Origin: an uncultured Clostridia bacterium
Lineage (GTDB): Bacteria > Bacillota > Clostridia > Oscillospirales > Acutalibacteraceae
Length of the DNA: 57,925 nt
Direction: 5' to 3'
NCBI GenBank assembly: GCA_947589485.1
Contig: CANQBK010000003.1
Span: 1 to 57,925 of the forward strand
The first letter of the stretch is position 1. The number at the start of each line of letters is the position of its first letter. Positions 42,967 through 52,052 of the stretch are shown here, piece by piece. A program made the translations under genes and the position numbers. Below the pieces are notes generated by a model that did not search any database, had not been told where the DNA came from, and worked only from the letters and a program-made list of their open reading frames with translations.

Positions 42967-45411
42967 TTATATTATTGTATCCGGGTCGGTATCGGCAAAC
43001 GCAGTCACTCCGTCAAAACGTCGCTGTCTGCCGAACTCCTCAAGAAGTCTTGTCATCATCTCCCGAAAACGGGAGTTATTTTTAAATTTTATAATAATAC
43101 GGTAACGGTATTTTCCGCTCAGCTTGGTAATCAGTGCGGGCGACGGTCCCAAAACCCGCATCGGAAGTTCGCCGTATTCCGACTTGGCAAGCTCGGAAAG
43201 TCTTTGGGCAAAATAATATGACGCTTGTTTTGTTTTTTCCCTGTCCGCACCGATAAATGCGGTAACGCAAATATCGGCAAACGGAGGATACAGCATTGAC
43301 CGCCGCAGCAGAATCTCGTTACCGTAAAATTCACGGTAATTTTGAGCCGCCGCCATTTCTATTATCGGATTTTCGGGTTCGTATGTCTGTATAACGGCAC
43401 GCCCCTCAATTCCGCCGCGCCCCGACCTGCCCACTACCTGTGTAAGCAGTGAAAAAGTGCGCTCATAGCTCCGATAATCGTCGCCGTGGAGCATCATATC
43501 CGCAGAAAGCACTCCCACAAGCGTTACATTCGGAAAATCAAGTCCCTTGGCAACCATTTGTGTACCAAGCATAATGTCATATTCACCGTCACAGAATGCT
43601 TTAAGTTTTTTTTCGTAGGCATAACGCCTCATCGTGGAATCCGTGTCCAATCTCAGTATCTTTGCCGACGGAAAAATCTCATACAATTCCTGTTCCGCCT
43701 TTTGAGTACCTGCGCCCGAATATCTCAGCTTTGTGGAATGGCAGGACGGACATTCGCTCGGCGTCGGCACGGAATATCCGCAATAATGGCACATAAGCCT
43801 GTTGTTCGCACTGTGGAACGTAAGCGAAATCGAACAGTTAGGACAGGATATTACTTCTCGGCACGAACGGCACGCCACAAACGTGTTATGTCCCCTTCGG
43901 TTCAAAAGAATTATTGACTGCTGTGAATGGCTCAAATTATCGTCGATTGCTTCAAGCAAAACGGAACTGTAATCCGAATTGTTCCCCTGACTGCGGTCAA
44001 TGTTCATATCCACGGTAATAACGTGCGGCAGTTTTGCGTTCCCGTAGCGTGAGCCGAGAACCTCAAGTGAATATCTGCCCTGTTCAGCATAATAATAACT
44101 CTCTATCGACGGCGTTGCCGAAGATAAAAGCAACAGGCACTTGTTTGAAACGCACCTCAGCTTTGCCAAATCTCTTGTATGGAACCTTGGATTTGAAGAC
44201 GATTTATAGGTATACTCCTGTTCCTCGTCCATAACTATAAGACCTATGTTTTTTAGCGGAGCGAAAATTGCCGAACGTGTACCCACGGCAATATTTGCCT
44301 CTCCGTTTTTTACACGCTTCCATTCTTCCAGTCTTTTTGACAGTGACAAACCGCTGTGAAAAACCGCTACCCTGTTCCCGTATCTGGCGTTAAATTTTTC
44401 CAAAAGCTGCGGCGTCAGCGCAATTTCGGGAACCATACATATAACTCCCTTGTTTTCCATATTTGCCCTGTCAATCAGTTTCATAAAAACCGACGTTTTT
44501 CCGCTTCCCGTTACCCCGTAAAGAAGAGAAACGGACGGTTCACCGCTTTCGTACCGTTTGCTGAGAGAGTCAAATGCTTTTTTCTGCTGAGCCGTCAAAA
44601 CTATTTCTTCGGCGGGCTGCGGTTTATGATCCGTTTTTACCCGTTTTGGCGGTTCCTCGTCAAAATAGGCACATATACCCCTCTTAACAAGATTGTCCGT
44701 AACAGCCGCCGACACTCCCGTAAAATAGCATATCTCTTTTCGTGAAACGTCGCCAGCTGTCCGCAGGACGTTAAGAACTGCCGTTTGACTTGGGGTATAT
44801 CGCCTGTTTGGGTCGTCGTTTACAAGACGTACCATTTTTACGGTCTTGTCCTTAAAATTTTTTTTAACGGTTTCGGTTCGGGTCAGAATGTTTTTCTTTA
44901 CCATTTTGACAAGTATACCGTCATCGGCAAGCCCCAACGCCTTTAGCAGCCTGTCGCTGCGAACGGGCGTCTTTCTTGAACGCAAATAAGATACTGCCTG
45001 TTTTTCGATTTCCGACAGGCGGCTCTCGGTTTCCTCGTCAAGCTCCCCTACCTTATAGTTATAAGTAACTTTCAGCGAAAGTCCTGTCGGCAGCATTGCG
45101 GAGCAAGCGTCAAAATATGTGCAGTAACAACGCTGTTTCATTGCCTTTGCCAGTATTAACAGTTCCTCCGACATTACGGGTTCCCTGTCCAACAGCTCCG
45201 TTACCGTTTTAAGACCCTCTTTGTCCGTCAATGTATGAAGCTCCATAATCATTCCCTGACGAACCGAACCTTTTCCGAAACTGACCATAACACGGCAGCC
45301 CGGTTTGGCATATTGCTTAATATCATCGGGAATAATATAATCATACAGCTTGTCAAAATGGAACAACGTATTTTCAACAGCCACGCCGGCGGCAAGAAAC
45401 GCCTCAGTCAT
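42967..45411 (-). CDS. priA: Primosomal protein N' (replication restart helicase PriA)
   Basis: 814-aa PriA restarts stalled replication forks. N-terminal 3'-DNA-binding domain about 1-110, winged-helix region, Walker A GVTGSGKTS, then the box-II segment MDEEQEYTYKS. Paired zinc-binding CxxC motifs (CRSC, CPNC, CHYC, CPSC) and the C-terminal helicase lobe with LGTQMVAKGLDFPNVTLVG follow. The DEAH-type box reads DEEQ rather than DEEH. The gene overlaps the rpoZ stop by 8 bp (ATGACTGA). coaBC, found between rpoZ and priA in Bacillus, is absent. Confidence 0.95.
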   Translation of the reverse strand: MTEAFLAAGVAVENTLFHFDKLYDYIIPDDIKQYAKPGCRVMVSFGKGSVRQGMIMELHTLTDKEGLKTVTELLDREPVMSEELLILAKAMKQRCYCTYFDACSAMLPTGLSLKVTYNYKVGELDEETESRLSEIEKQAVSYLRSRKTPVRSDRLLKALGLADDGILVKMVKKNILTRTETVKKNFKDKTVKMVRLVNDDPNRRYTPSQTAVLNVLRTAGDVSRKEICYFTGVSAAVTDNLVKRGICAYFDEEPPKRVKTDHKPQPAEEIVLTAQQKKAFDSLSKRYESGEPSVSLLYGVTGSGKTSVFMKLIDRANMENKGVICMVPEIALTPQLLEKFNARYGNRVAVFHSGLSLSKRLEEWKRVKNGEANIAVGTRSAIFAPLKNIGLIVMDEEQEYTYKSSSNPRFHTRDLAKLRCVSNKCLLLLSSATPSIESYYYAEQGRYSLEVLGSRYGNAKLPHVITVDMNIDRSQGNNSDYSSVLLEAIDDNLSHSQQSIILLNRRGHNTFVACRSCREVISCPNCSISLTFHSANNRLMCHYCGYSVPTPSECPSCHSTKLRYSGAGTQKAEQELYEIFPSAKILRLDTDSTMRRYAYEKKLKAFCDGEYDIMLGTQMVAKGLDFPNVTLVGVLSADMMLHGDDYRSYERTFSLLTQVVGRSGRGGIEGRAVIQTYEPENPIIEMAAAQNYREFYGNEILLRRSMLYPPFADICVTAFIGADREKTKQASYYFAQRLSELAKSEYGELPMRVLGPSPALITKLSGKYRYRIIIKFKNNSRFREMMTRLLEEFGRQRRFDGVTAFADTDPDTII

Positions 45412-45622
45412 CTATATCGGGTTCAAGAATAGCGTAACGGTTCTCGGCAAATTCGTCAACGGCAACCAACACGGGCTTGTCGTAAACCTTGCCGGTATCG
45501 TTCTGCATATCGTCCGTTATCTGCCTTGCTCTTTTGGCAACGGCAATTGCAAGAGCATACTTGCTTTGCTTTCCCGCAAAAATATCATCAACCGACGGTC
45601 TTGTGTAATGTTCGTATTTCAT
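45404..45622 (-). CDS. rpoZ: RNA polymerase omega subunit
   Basis: 72-aa omega subunit with the family block RPSVDDIFAGKQSKYALAIAVAKRAR. It supports beta' folding and RNA polymerase assembly. AAAGGAG precedes the ATG. It lies between gmk and priA, the standard Firmicute position, and overlaps priA by 8 bp. Confidence 0.94.
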   Translation of the reverse strand: MKYEHYTRPSVDDIFAGKQSKYALAIAVAKRARQITDDMQNDTGKVYDKPVLVAVDEFAENRYAILEPDIDD

Positions 45623-45713
45623 AACTAAACGCTCCTTTAAAATCTGCTTAAAAATTATTTCGATATTAAAAGCCCCACTTCCGGCAGTTCGGCGGGAGCT
45701 TTACGCCCAACGG

Positions 45714-46307
45714 TCAAAACATTGAATCTACATCAAATCTTTTTGATTTCAACTTTTCGGCATAAAGAACCGATTTAATATCGGCGGCACATTTCTCAAC
45801 AGAACCGTTTACAATAATGTAATCGTAATCCGAAGCGATTTTCACTTCTTCTTTTGCTCTTTCAAGCCGTTTAAGTATAGATTCCTCCGAGTCGGTCGCA
45901 CGCTTACGCAGACGGCGTTCAAGCTCTTTAAAAGACGGAGGCATAATAAATATACTTATACATTCCGGATTTTTCTTTTTTATTTTTTCAAATCCCTGTA
46001 CTTCAATTTCAAGTATAACATCTTTTCCCGCAGAAATCCATTCCTCCGCCTGTTTTTTCGGAGAACCGTAGTAATTGCCGCAATATTCGGCATACTCAAG
46101 AAAACCGTCGTTTTCAATTATGCTTTCAAACTGACCTCGGCTGAGGAAATGATATTCCACACCGTCTTTCTCGTTCCCTCTCGGCGCACGGGTCGTGGCG
46201 GAAATAGACACTTCAACATTGTTTTCTTTTGCAAGCTCTTTTACAACGGTACCCTTACCCGTTCCGGCAGGTCCCGAAATCACGACTAAAAATCCTTTAT
46301 CCTTCAT
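45714..46307 (-). CDS. gmk: Guanylate kinase
   Basis: 197-aa kinase converting GMP to GDP. P-loop [10 protein letters not shown] at residues 11-20, GMP-binding [19 protein letters not shown], and the late [18 protein letters not shown] lid segment. The frame continues upstream, but ATG 46307 has a perfect GGAGGA at 8 nt and gives the normal length. It overlaps the end of remA by 11 bp, indicating coupling. Confidence 0.96.
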   Translation of the reverse strand: MKDKGFLVVISGPAGTGKGTVVKELAKENNVEVSISATTRAPRGNEKDGVEYHFLSRGQFESIIENDGFLEYAEYCGNYYGSPKKQAEEWISAGKDVILEIEVQGFEKIKKKNPECISIFIMPPSFKELERRLRKRATDSEESILKRLERAKEEVKIASDYDYIIVNGSVEKCAADIKSVLYAEKLKSKRFDVDSMF

Positions 46308-46566
46308 TAACGCTTTCCTCCCCGTTATTTTCCGTGTTATTAATACGATGTGCAACCGTTTCCGGCTGGACCGCAGACAGCACAACGTGGTCGCTGTCCG
46401 TCACTATTACCGCCTTGGTCTTTCGACCGCACGAGGCATCTATTAACATTCCGTTGTCCCTCGCATTTTGCACCATTCGTTTTACGGGTGCGGCTTCGGG
46501 ACTTACTATTGCAACTATTCTTGATGATGAAACCATATTTCCGTATCCGATATTTATAAGCCTCAT
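46297..46566 (-). CDS. remA: RemA-like extracellular matrix regulator (DUF370)
   Basis: 89-aa RemA/DUF370 family DNA-binding protein: [21 protein letters not shown] at the start and [23 protein letters not shown] in the core. In B. subtilis RemA activates matrix and osmoprotection genes. An acidic 15-residue tail ([14 protein letters not shown]) extends the core. GGAGGTGATG precedes the ATG. Placed between yicC and gmk as in Bacillus. Confidence 0.94.
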   Translation of the reverse strand: MRLINIGYGNMVSSSRIVAIVSPEAAPVKRMVQNARDNGMLIDASCGRKTKAVIVTDSDHVVLSAVQPETVAHRINNTENNGEESVNEG

Positions 46567-46593
46567 TTTACATCACCTCCAAACGGAGAAGTA

Positions 46594-47472
46594 TTATTCT
46601 ATGTTCTGAACCTGTTCTCTTATCTTCTCTATCTCGGACTTTATATCAACGACCTTGTGGGCAAGAGCCGTGTCGCATACCTTTGAACCGACGGTATTTG
46701 CCTCACGATTCATTTCTTGAACAATAAAGTCCAGTTTTCTACCCACGGGTTCGTCCTGTAACAGCATTGTTTCAAGCTGTGATATATGGCTCCTTAACCT
46801 TACCGTTTCTTCGTCTACCGCCGTCTTGTCGGCAAATATTGCCGCCTCGGTCAGTATTCGCTGTTCGTCGATAGTTGTATCGGAAAGAACCTCTTTGATT
46901 TTTTCATACAGCCTTGTCCGATAATCCTCCACTGTTTTTGGTGAATATTCTTCGATATATGACACATACTCCAAAATAGTCCGTGTCCTTTCCAATATAT
47001 CCGCTTTCAGCTTTTCGCCCTCGCGTTCACGCATTGACACAAACTCGTTTATGGCAGTCTTTCCCGCCTTTTGAACCAATGCCATAAGGCTTTCCACATT
47101 TTCCTGCGGCTTGCTTACCGTAAAAATGTCAGGATAACAAGCGATTGAGGAAACGGAAATATCATCTGCCAGACCGTATTTGTCCCTAAGCTCTTTCATA
47201 GCTGAAACATACCCTGCGGCAAGCGAATGATTTATCTTTACATCTGAAGCAACGTTCTCATCTTCATCAATGGAAACATATACATCAACCTTTCCTCTTG
47301 TAACGTAACCCGAAACAAGCTGTTTTATGCCTTCCTCCAAAAATCCCATACCTTTCGGAAGTCTGCATTGAAACTCAAAAAATCTGTGATTTACCGATTT
47401 TATTTCAAATACGGCGTTCCTGCCATCTACGGAACCCTCAAACCTGCCGTATCCGGTCATACTTTTTATCAT
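46594..47472 (-). CDS. yicC: YicC family endoribonuclease
   Basis: 292-aa YicC/YloC protein: MIKSMTGYGRFEG start, EIKSVNHRFFEFQCRLP, and the C-terminal DUF1732 block with EEPVGRKLDFIVQEMNREANT-like sequence ending in KSEIEKIREQVQNIE. The family has endoribonuclease activity in E. coli and B. subtilis; a targeted RNA is not known here. First gene of the minus-strand run; GGTGAGGTG lies upstream. Confidence 0.95.
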   Translation of the reverse strand: MIKSMTGYGRFEGSVDGRNAVFEIKSVNHRFFEFQCRLPKGMGFLEEGIKQLVSGYVTRGKVDVYVSIDEDENVASDVKINHSLAAGYVSAMKELRDKYGLADDISVSSIACYPDIFTVSKPQENVESLMALVQKAGKTAINEFVSMREREGEKLKADILERTRTILEYVSYIEEYSPKTVEDYRTRLYEKIKEVLSDTTIDEQRILTEAAIFADKTAVDEETVRLRSHISQLETMLLQDEPVGRKLDFIVQEMNREANTVGSKVCDTALAHKVVDIKSEIEKIREQVQNIE

Positions 47473-47716
47473 TCACGACACCTCACCCGCACTAAGATAT
47501 GTTTTTAAATTATTTGTCAACAATATATTTTAACAGTTTAAGCGGTCCTTTGTCAACATTAGGAAACTTTCCGTTTATGTATTATTTTGTATATTTTTTC
47601 CAATAATATGTTTGTTAAATTGTATGGATTGTGAATCATAAATTAATATCTGTAAAAAAGCTAAAAATATTATCGGAACGGAGGTGATTTTTATAATAAA
47701 CAGAGTCATAAAATCA

Positions 47717-48922
47717 ATGACAAAAATTTTGGCTTTTCTTACCGCTTCACTGCTTACTCTATGCTTTGCCGCAGAACAGCTCACTCCGTATGAACTGACA
47801 ATAAACGAACACAACAATAAAATTCTTGATTCAGCCGCCGCTTTGTCCTTAAGATATGATTCGGATTCTGTTCCGGCTGACAGCGGCGGTCAAAAAAATT
47901 CAAAAGCCGAAATAATGCTTTTCGGCTCGGTTCCCGTAAAGGAAGTTAACATCAATTTTGACGAACGCAGGGAGGTTATTCCCGGAGGCACTCCGTTCGG
48001 TATAAGAATTTATACCAACGGTCTTGTAGTTGCAAAAACGACCGAAATACAAACCGCCGACGGAAACAAAAATCCCGCAAACGAGGCGGGTATACAATGC
48101 GGAGATATTATACTTTCGGTAAACGGCGAACCTCTCAGAACAAATGAACAGTTATTGAAGTGCGTTGAAAACAGCGGCGGCGAAAGCATAAAAATCGAAG
48201 CCGAACACAACAATGAAAAATACACTGCCCGTATCAAACCGGTAAAAGATTCGATACAAAATAAATACAAAATCGGTCTATGGGTTCGTGACAGTTGTGC
48301 AGGAATAGGGACAATGACTTACACCGACCCCGAAACGGGACTGTTCGGAGGATTAGGACACGGAATATGTGACAGCGACAGCGGCAGTCTTATGCCGTTG
48401 GATCACGGCGACATTGTAAGCGCATCAATCTCATCTGTCAAAAAAAGCACCTGCGGCTCTCCCGGAGCTTTAAGCGGATATTTTACCGACAGTGAACCCA
48501 TAGGAACACTGATTTCAAACGGCGAACACGGCGTTTACGGCTCGGTCAGCAGACCCGTAAGCGGAAAAACCGTTCCGGTAGCATATAAACAGGAAATTAA
48601 AAAAGGAAAGGCAAAAATACTGTCAACAATCGACGGAACACAACCCGAATATTATGATATTGAAATAGAGGACGTAAGCTACAACAGTAATAACAACTGT
48701 AAAAATATGGTAATAAAAGTAACGGACAAAAATCTGTTAAACAAAACAGGCGGTATAGTTCAGGGTATGAGCGGAAGCCCCATTATTCAAAACAATATGC
48801 TTGTAGGAGCGGTCACCCACGTTTTTGTAAACGACCCAACTCACGGCTATGCAATTTTTGCCGAAACAATGTTGTCGCAAAGCAACAGCGTTGTACAAAA
48901 TGGAACTTCAATGGTATCTTGA
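47717..48922 (+). CDS. spoIVB: SpoIVB peptidase
   Basis: 401-aa (from ATG 47717) serine peptidase that cleaves SpoIVFA to activate sigma-K in the mother cell. An N-terminal membrane anchor is followed by a PDZ domain (about 110-200) and an S55 peptidase domain with histidine in GGLGHGI and the nucleophile in QGMSGSPI. The best ribosome binding site, GGAGGTGA at 47680-47687, lies 8 nt before an in-frame ATA (47693), not ATG. The nearest ATG is 24 nt further on, and an in-frame GTG (47684) lies inside the RBS. The true start is uncertain. Next to spo0A, as in Bacillus and Clostridia. Confidence 0.93.
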   Translation: MTKILAFLTASLLTLCFAAEQLTPYELTINEHNNKILDSAAALSLRYDSDSVPADSGGQKNSKAEIMLFGSVPVKEVNINFDERREVIPGGTPFGIRIYTNGLVVAKTTEIQTADGNKNPANEAGIQCGDIILSVNGEPLRTNEQLLKCVENSGGESIKIEAEHNNEKYTARIKPVKDSIQNKYKIGLWVRDSCAGIGTMTYTDPETGLFGGLGHGICDSDSGSLMPLDHGDIVSASISSVKKSTCGSPGALSGYFTDSEPIGTLISNGEHGVYGSVSRPVSGKTVPVAYKQEIKKGKAKILSTIDGTQPEYYDIEIEDVSYNSNNNCKNMVIKVTDKNLLNKTGGIVQGMSGSPIIQNNMLVGAVTHVFVNDPTHGYAIFAETMLSQSNSVVQNGTSMVS

Positions 48923-48966
48923 ATTTGTTGAATTATCCCCAATTTTATTTTTTTTAAATTTAACAC

Positions 48967-48995
48967 TTGCTAATTTTGGTAACTTATGGTAAAAT
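48967..48995 (+). promoter_or_regulatory. Sigma-A-type promoter of spo0A
   Basis: TTGCTA (48967-48972), 17-bp spacer and TAAAAT (48990-48995), 35 bp before the start codon. No convincing 0A box (TTTGTCGAA) is seen in the 107-bp gap. Confidence 0.6.
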
Positions 48996-49029
48996 AACAT
49001 CATCACAAAAAATTATTGGGGGATTTAAT

Positions 49030-49806
49030 ATGAAAAACAGGTTTAAAATACTCATTGCCGAAGATACTGCGGAATTTGGTTCAAACACAAAGGAGCTTTT
49101 CGATGAAAGCGGCTTTGAAGCACGTTTTTGCGATAAAGACGGAAACAAAGTTATCGAAAATATATGTGATTTCAATCCCGACATTGTTCTTATGGATATG
49201 TTTATGAGCGGTCTGGACGGTGTAGGGGTAATGCGTACCGTAAAGAAGAACAGCGACGGCTCCAAACCGGTATTTGTTATTGTTTCGAGCTTTGACAGCT
49301 CAGTTTTGGAGCGTGAAGCACTTGGTGCGGGAGCGGCGTATTATGTAATAAAGCCGTTCAGGACAGCGGATCTTTTGGAAAGAATTTCCGACCTTATGAC
49401 GTGCTGTTCAACAAACGAAAGCAATTTGGGAGAAGTTTACAGTATGGATCACGAGCTTGAAATAACCATTACCGATATACTTCATCAAATCGGTGTACCG
49501 GCGCATATAAAGGGGTATCATTATCTTCGTGATTCAATAATGATGGCGGTAAATCGTCCGGAAATAATAAATGCTGTTACAAAGGAGCTTTATCCGTCGG
49601 TTGCGAAAAAATATGAAACAACATCATCAAGAGTGGAACGTGCTATACGCCACGCAATAGAGGTTGCGTGGGACAGAGGCGACGTAGATATTTTAAATTC
49701 TTATTTCGGATATACAATTCATAACAGCAGAGGGAAACCTACAAACAGTGAATTTATCGCAATGATTTCGGACAGGCTCCGTCTGCACAATAAACGAAGC
49801 GCATAA
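49030..49806 (+). CDS. spo0A: Sporulation master regulator Spo0A
   Basis: 258-aa response regulator. The receiver has acidic residues E11/D12, phospho-acceptor D56 (in IVLMDMF), and the IKPF lysine loop. After a short linker the Spo0A_C DNA-binding domain (about 145-258) carries [21 protein letters not shown] and [16 protein letters not shown]. It controls entry into sporulation and other stationary-phase genes. ATG at 49030 has GGGGG upstream. Downstream of spoIVB, as in most spore formers. The region 49807-50008 behind it holds no gene, and a terminator follows at 50009. Confidence 0.97.
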   Translation: MKNRFKILIAEDTAEFGSNTKELFDESGFEARFCDKDGNKVIENICDFNPDIVLMDMFMSGLDGVGVMRTVKKNSDGSKPVFVIVSSFDSSVLEREALGAGAAYYVIKPFRTADLLERISDLMTCCSTNESNLGEVYSMDHELEITITDILHQIGVPAHIKGYHYLRDSIMMAVNRPEIINAVTKELYPSVAKKYETTSSRVERAIRHAIEVAWDRGDVDILNSYFGYTIHNSRGKPTNSEFIAMISDRLRLHNKRSA

Positions 49807-50008
49807 TAAAACATTCAATCAAAAATCCCTTTTAAAACTGTCTTTACTATTTATAGCAGAGAAAGCCGCAGTATATCCAAAAGGCATAAAATATTTCTGA
49901 ATATCAGTGCCTTACAATTATTTTTTTTAATTCGCATATTTAGTAATATTGACCATATAGCATTTTATACAGGCTTACAAATTTACTCCAAATAAACCCT
50001 AAACTGTC

Positions 50009-50041
50009 AAAGCAGCAATGAAAAAATCATTGCTGCTTTTT
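50009..50041 (+). terminator. Terminator downstream of spo0A
   Basis: Perfect 13-bp stem AAAGCAGCAATGA with its complement around a 5-nt loop, ending in TTTTT. It lies about 200 bp past spo0A and just before repeat locus C. Confidence 0.9.
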
Positions 50042-50067
50042 GACTGTCCATTTAATAAAAAAGTACA

Positions 50068-50528
50068 TTAGCGCGGCGCAGTGCCTGCGCCCTCGATTCG
50101 CGCTGTCGCTCGCTCCGCTCGCTCGTACTGCAAGCGATAAGTACGTTCGCGCGCAATAAGTTAATGTAGCCATAGTCAAAAGTTTCGCTCAAGCCTTTTT
50201 AAAGGCTTGCGGATTCCAAAGGCAGAGCCTTTGGCGGCGCCGAGCCGGCGCAGGCAATTCGCGCTGTCGCTCACTCCGTTCGCTCGTACTGCAAGCGATA
50301 AGTACGTTCACGCGTGGTTAGTTATTTTAACCATAATTAAAAGTTTCGGTCAAGCCTTTTTAAAGGCTTGCGGATTCCAAAGGCGGAGCCTTTAACTATC
50401 ATTTTCAATCATATTAACTTATGCCGCGTCAAAGCAATTATTGTTCGAGTTAAGAGTGAGCGGAGCGAACGACTTCGCGAATCGGGGGCGCAGGCACTGC
50501 GCTAAGGGCAGAGCCCTTAACTATCATT
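50068..50528. repeat. Modular hairpin repeat, locus C (161-bp tandem units)
   Basis: Two tandem units of 161 bp (about 50075-50235 and 50236-50396) in the opposite orientation to locus B. Hairpins: GGCGCAG/CTGCGCC (50075-50091), CGTACT...AGTACG (50124-50145 and 50285-50306), CAAGCCTTT/AAAGGCTTG (50190-50209 and 50351-50370), CCAAAGGC/GCCTTTGG (50216-50234), and GCGCCG-AGC-CGGCGC (50237-50251). A third, inverted portion follows, ending in TAAGGGC/GCCCTTA (50503-50519), whose right arm contains the stop codon of the GNAT gene. Confidence 0.88.
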
Positions 50529-51050
50529 TTCATATTCTGTATTAAGTATTGAAAAAATTTTGTAGCTGTACAGTTTTCCTTCTTTAAATATCGCATTTCT
50601 TACGGTACCCTCATATTTGAATCCCGCACTTCTAAACATTTTTTCCGATATAGATACATTTTCGTTTATATATACCCTTGCCTCTATTCTGACAATATCA
50701 TAATTTTCAAACGCAAAACGGCACATTTCCCTGACGGCTTCGGTGCCTATTCCATTTCCGCGCTTTTCTTTTGAAATCCAAATATGAATTTCGGCTTTTT
50801 TGGAATATATTCCGCTTCCAATTATTACCTCAACGCTCCCTACCGCATGACCGTCAATCTCAACGGCACGGCAGCATTGCTTTTCTTCACTGTTAAACAT
50901 TCTCTGTTCAATAAAATAGCGCGCGTGAGAGGCAAGAAACGGATACGGATAATCTTCACAAAGACACGATATAAGCTCACGGTCTTTCATATCATTCATT
51001 AAATCATCAAAATAATCCGTATCCCACTTTTTCAGTTTAAACAATTCCAT
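50517..51050 (-). CDS. GNAT family N-acetyltransferase (RimJ/RimL-like)
   Basis: 177-aa acetyltransferase with the acetyl-CoA loop EKRGNGIGTEAVREM and the C-terminal region ISEKMFRSAGFKYEGTVRNA typical of RimJ/RimL and antibiotic or diamine acetyltransferases. Substrate is unknown. ATG at 51050 has GAGGGTG upstream, 13 bp behind the dehydrogenase gene. The last residues (ENDS) and the stop codon are encoded by the repeat element: the sequence GAAAATGATAGTTAAGGGC occurs in loci A and B as well, so the native C-terminus was probably altered by insertion. Confidence 0.88.
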   Translation of the reverse strand: MELFKLKKWDTDYFDDLMNDMKDRELISCLCEDYPYPFLASHARYFIEQRMFNSEEKQCCRAVEIDGHAVGSVEVIIGSGIYSKKAEIHIWISKEKRGNGIGTEAVREMCRFAFENYDIVRIEARVYINENVSISEKMFRSAGFKYEGTVRNAIFKEGKLYSYKIFSILNTEYENDS

Positions 51051-51063
51051 ATACACACCCTCG

Positions 51064-52011
51064 TCAATTGACTTTATTTTTAGGCTTTCCCTCAAGATAA
51101 CACTTTATATTATCCGCCGCAATACCAATCAGTCTTTCAACGGTTTCAACCGGCGCCCATGCAATATGAGGCGTTATTGTAAGATTCTTTACTCCAAATA
51201 ACCGGCAGTCACCGCTCATAGGTTCTACACTTATCGTATCAACCGCCGCACCGCACAATATACCGCTTTCAAGCGCATCTTTCAGCGCAGGCTCATCAAC
51301 CACTCCTCCTCTTGACGTATTTATAAAATATGCGCCCCTTTTAAACTTTGAAAAACTGTCATGATTAAACATCTTGTCCGAAAGATTGTTAAGGGGACAA
51401 TGTACGGTAACAACATCTGACTGTGCCAAAAGCTCGTCAAAAGTCACAAACTCAACCGAAGAATCCGTTTGAGGCGTTCTTGTCGAAACAATTACCCTCA
51501 TACCGAAAGCATTTGCTATTTTGGCAACCGCCTTTCCTATTCTGCCGTAACCGACTATACCCAGTGTTTTTCCGGACAGCTCGTGCGTTTCATATACCAT
51601 AGGTGAAAAAACTTCGCTGTTTTTCCAACCGCCGTCCTTAACAAAATTGTTGTACTCGCTTACCCTACTGAAATGATTCAGCATAAGCGCAAATGTATGC
51701 TGTGCAACGGCATCCGTTGAATAACTGCCCGCATTGCACACCGTAATACCGTGTTTTGCGGCATAATCCACATCAACATTATTGTAGCCTGTGGCAAATA
51801 AGCCGATGTACTTTAGCTTTGGAGCATTTGACATTACTTCGGCGGAAAAAATTGTTTTGTTGCACAGCGCCATATCGGCGTCCTTTATTCTTTCGGCTAT
51901 CTGCTCCGGCGTTGTTGATTCGTACAAAATAACCTCGCCAAACTGTTCAAGCACCCTAAGGTCCGCCTTGCCTGCAACTATTGTTTTGCTGTCGGTAAAA
52001 ACAATTTTCAT
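51064..52011 (-). CDS. D-2-hydroxyacid dehydrogenase
   Basis: 315-aa NAD(P)-dependent dehydrogenase of the glycerate/hydroxypyruvate reductase type. NAD-binding GYGRIGKAVAKIA (GxGxxG), catalytic arginine in INTSRGGVVDE, and the histidine of the His-Glu pair in TPHIAWAP. Specificity (glycerate, lactate or another acid) is not readable. GGAGGTG precedes the ATG. Probably cotranscribed with the GNAT gene behind it. Confidence 0.92.
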   Translation of the reverse strand: MKIVFTDSKTIVAGKADLRVLEQFGEVILYESTTPEQIAERIKDADMALCNKTIFSAEVMSNAPKLKYIGLFATGYNNVDVDYAAKHGITVCNAGSYSTDAVAQHTFALMLNHFSRVSEYNNFVKDGGWKNSEVFSPMVYETHELSGKTLGIVGYGRIGKAVAKIANAFGMRVIVSTRTPQTDSSVEFVTFDELLAQSDVVTVHCPLNNLSDKMFNHDSFSKFKRGAYFINTSRGGVVDEPALKDALESGILCGAAVDTISVEPMSGDCRLFGVKNLTITPHIAWAPVETVERLIGIAADNIKCYLEGKPKNKVN

Positions 52012-52052
52012 TACCGCACCTCCGACTCAATTTAACCTTTTCACATATCCGT

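Noticed and set aside
47581..47680. Sigma-F/G promoter before spoIVB
   Set aside because: A CATAAATTA-like -10 is present, but no matching -35 sits at the proper spacing.
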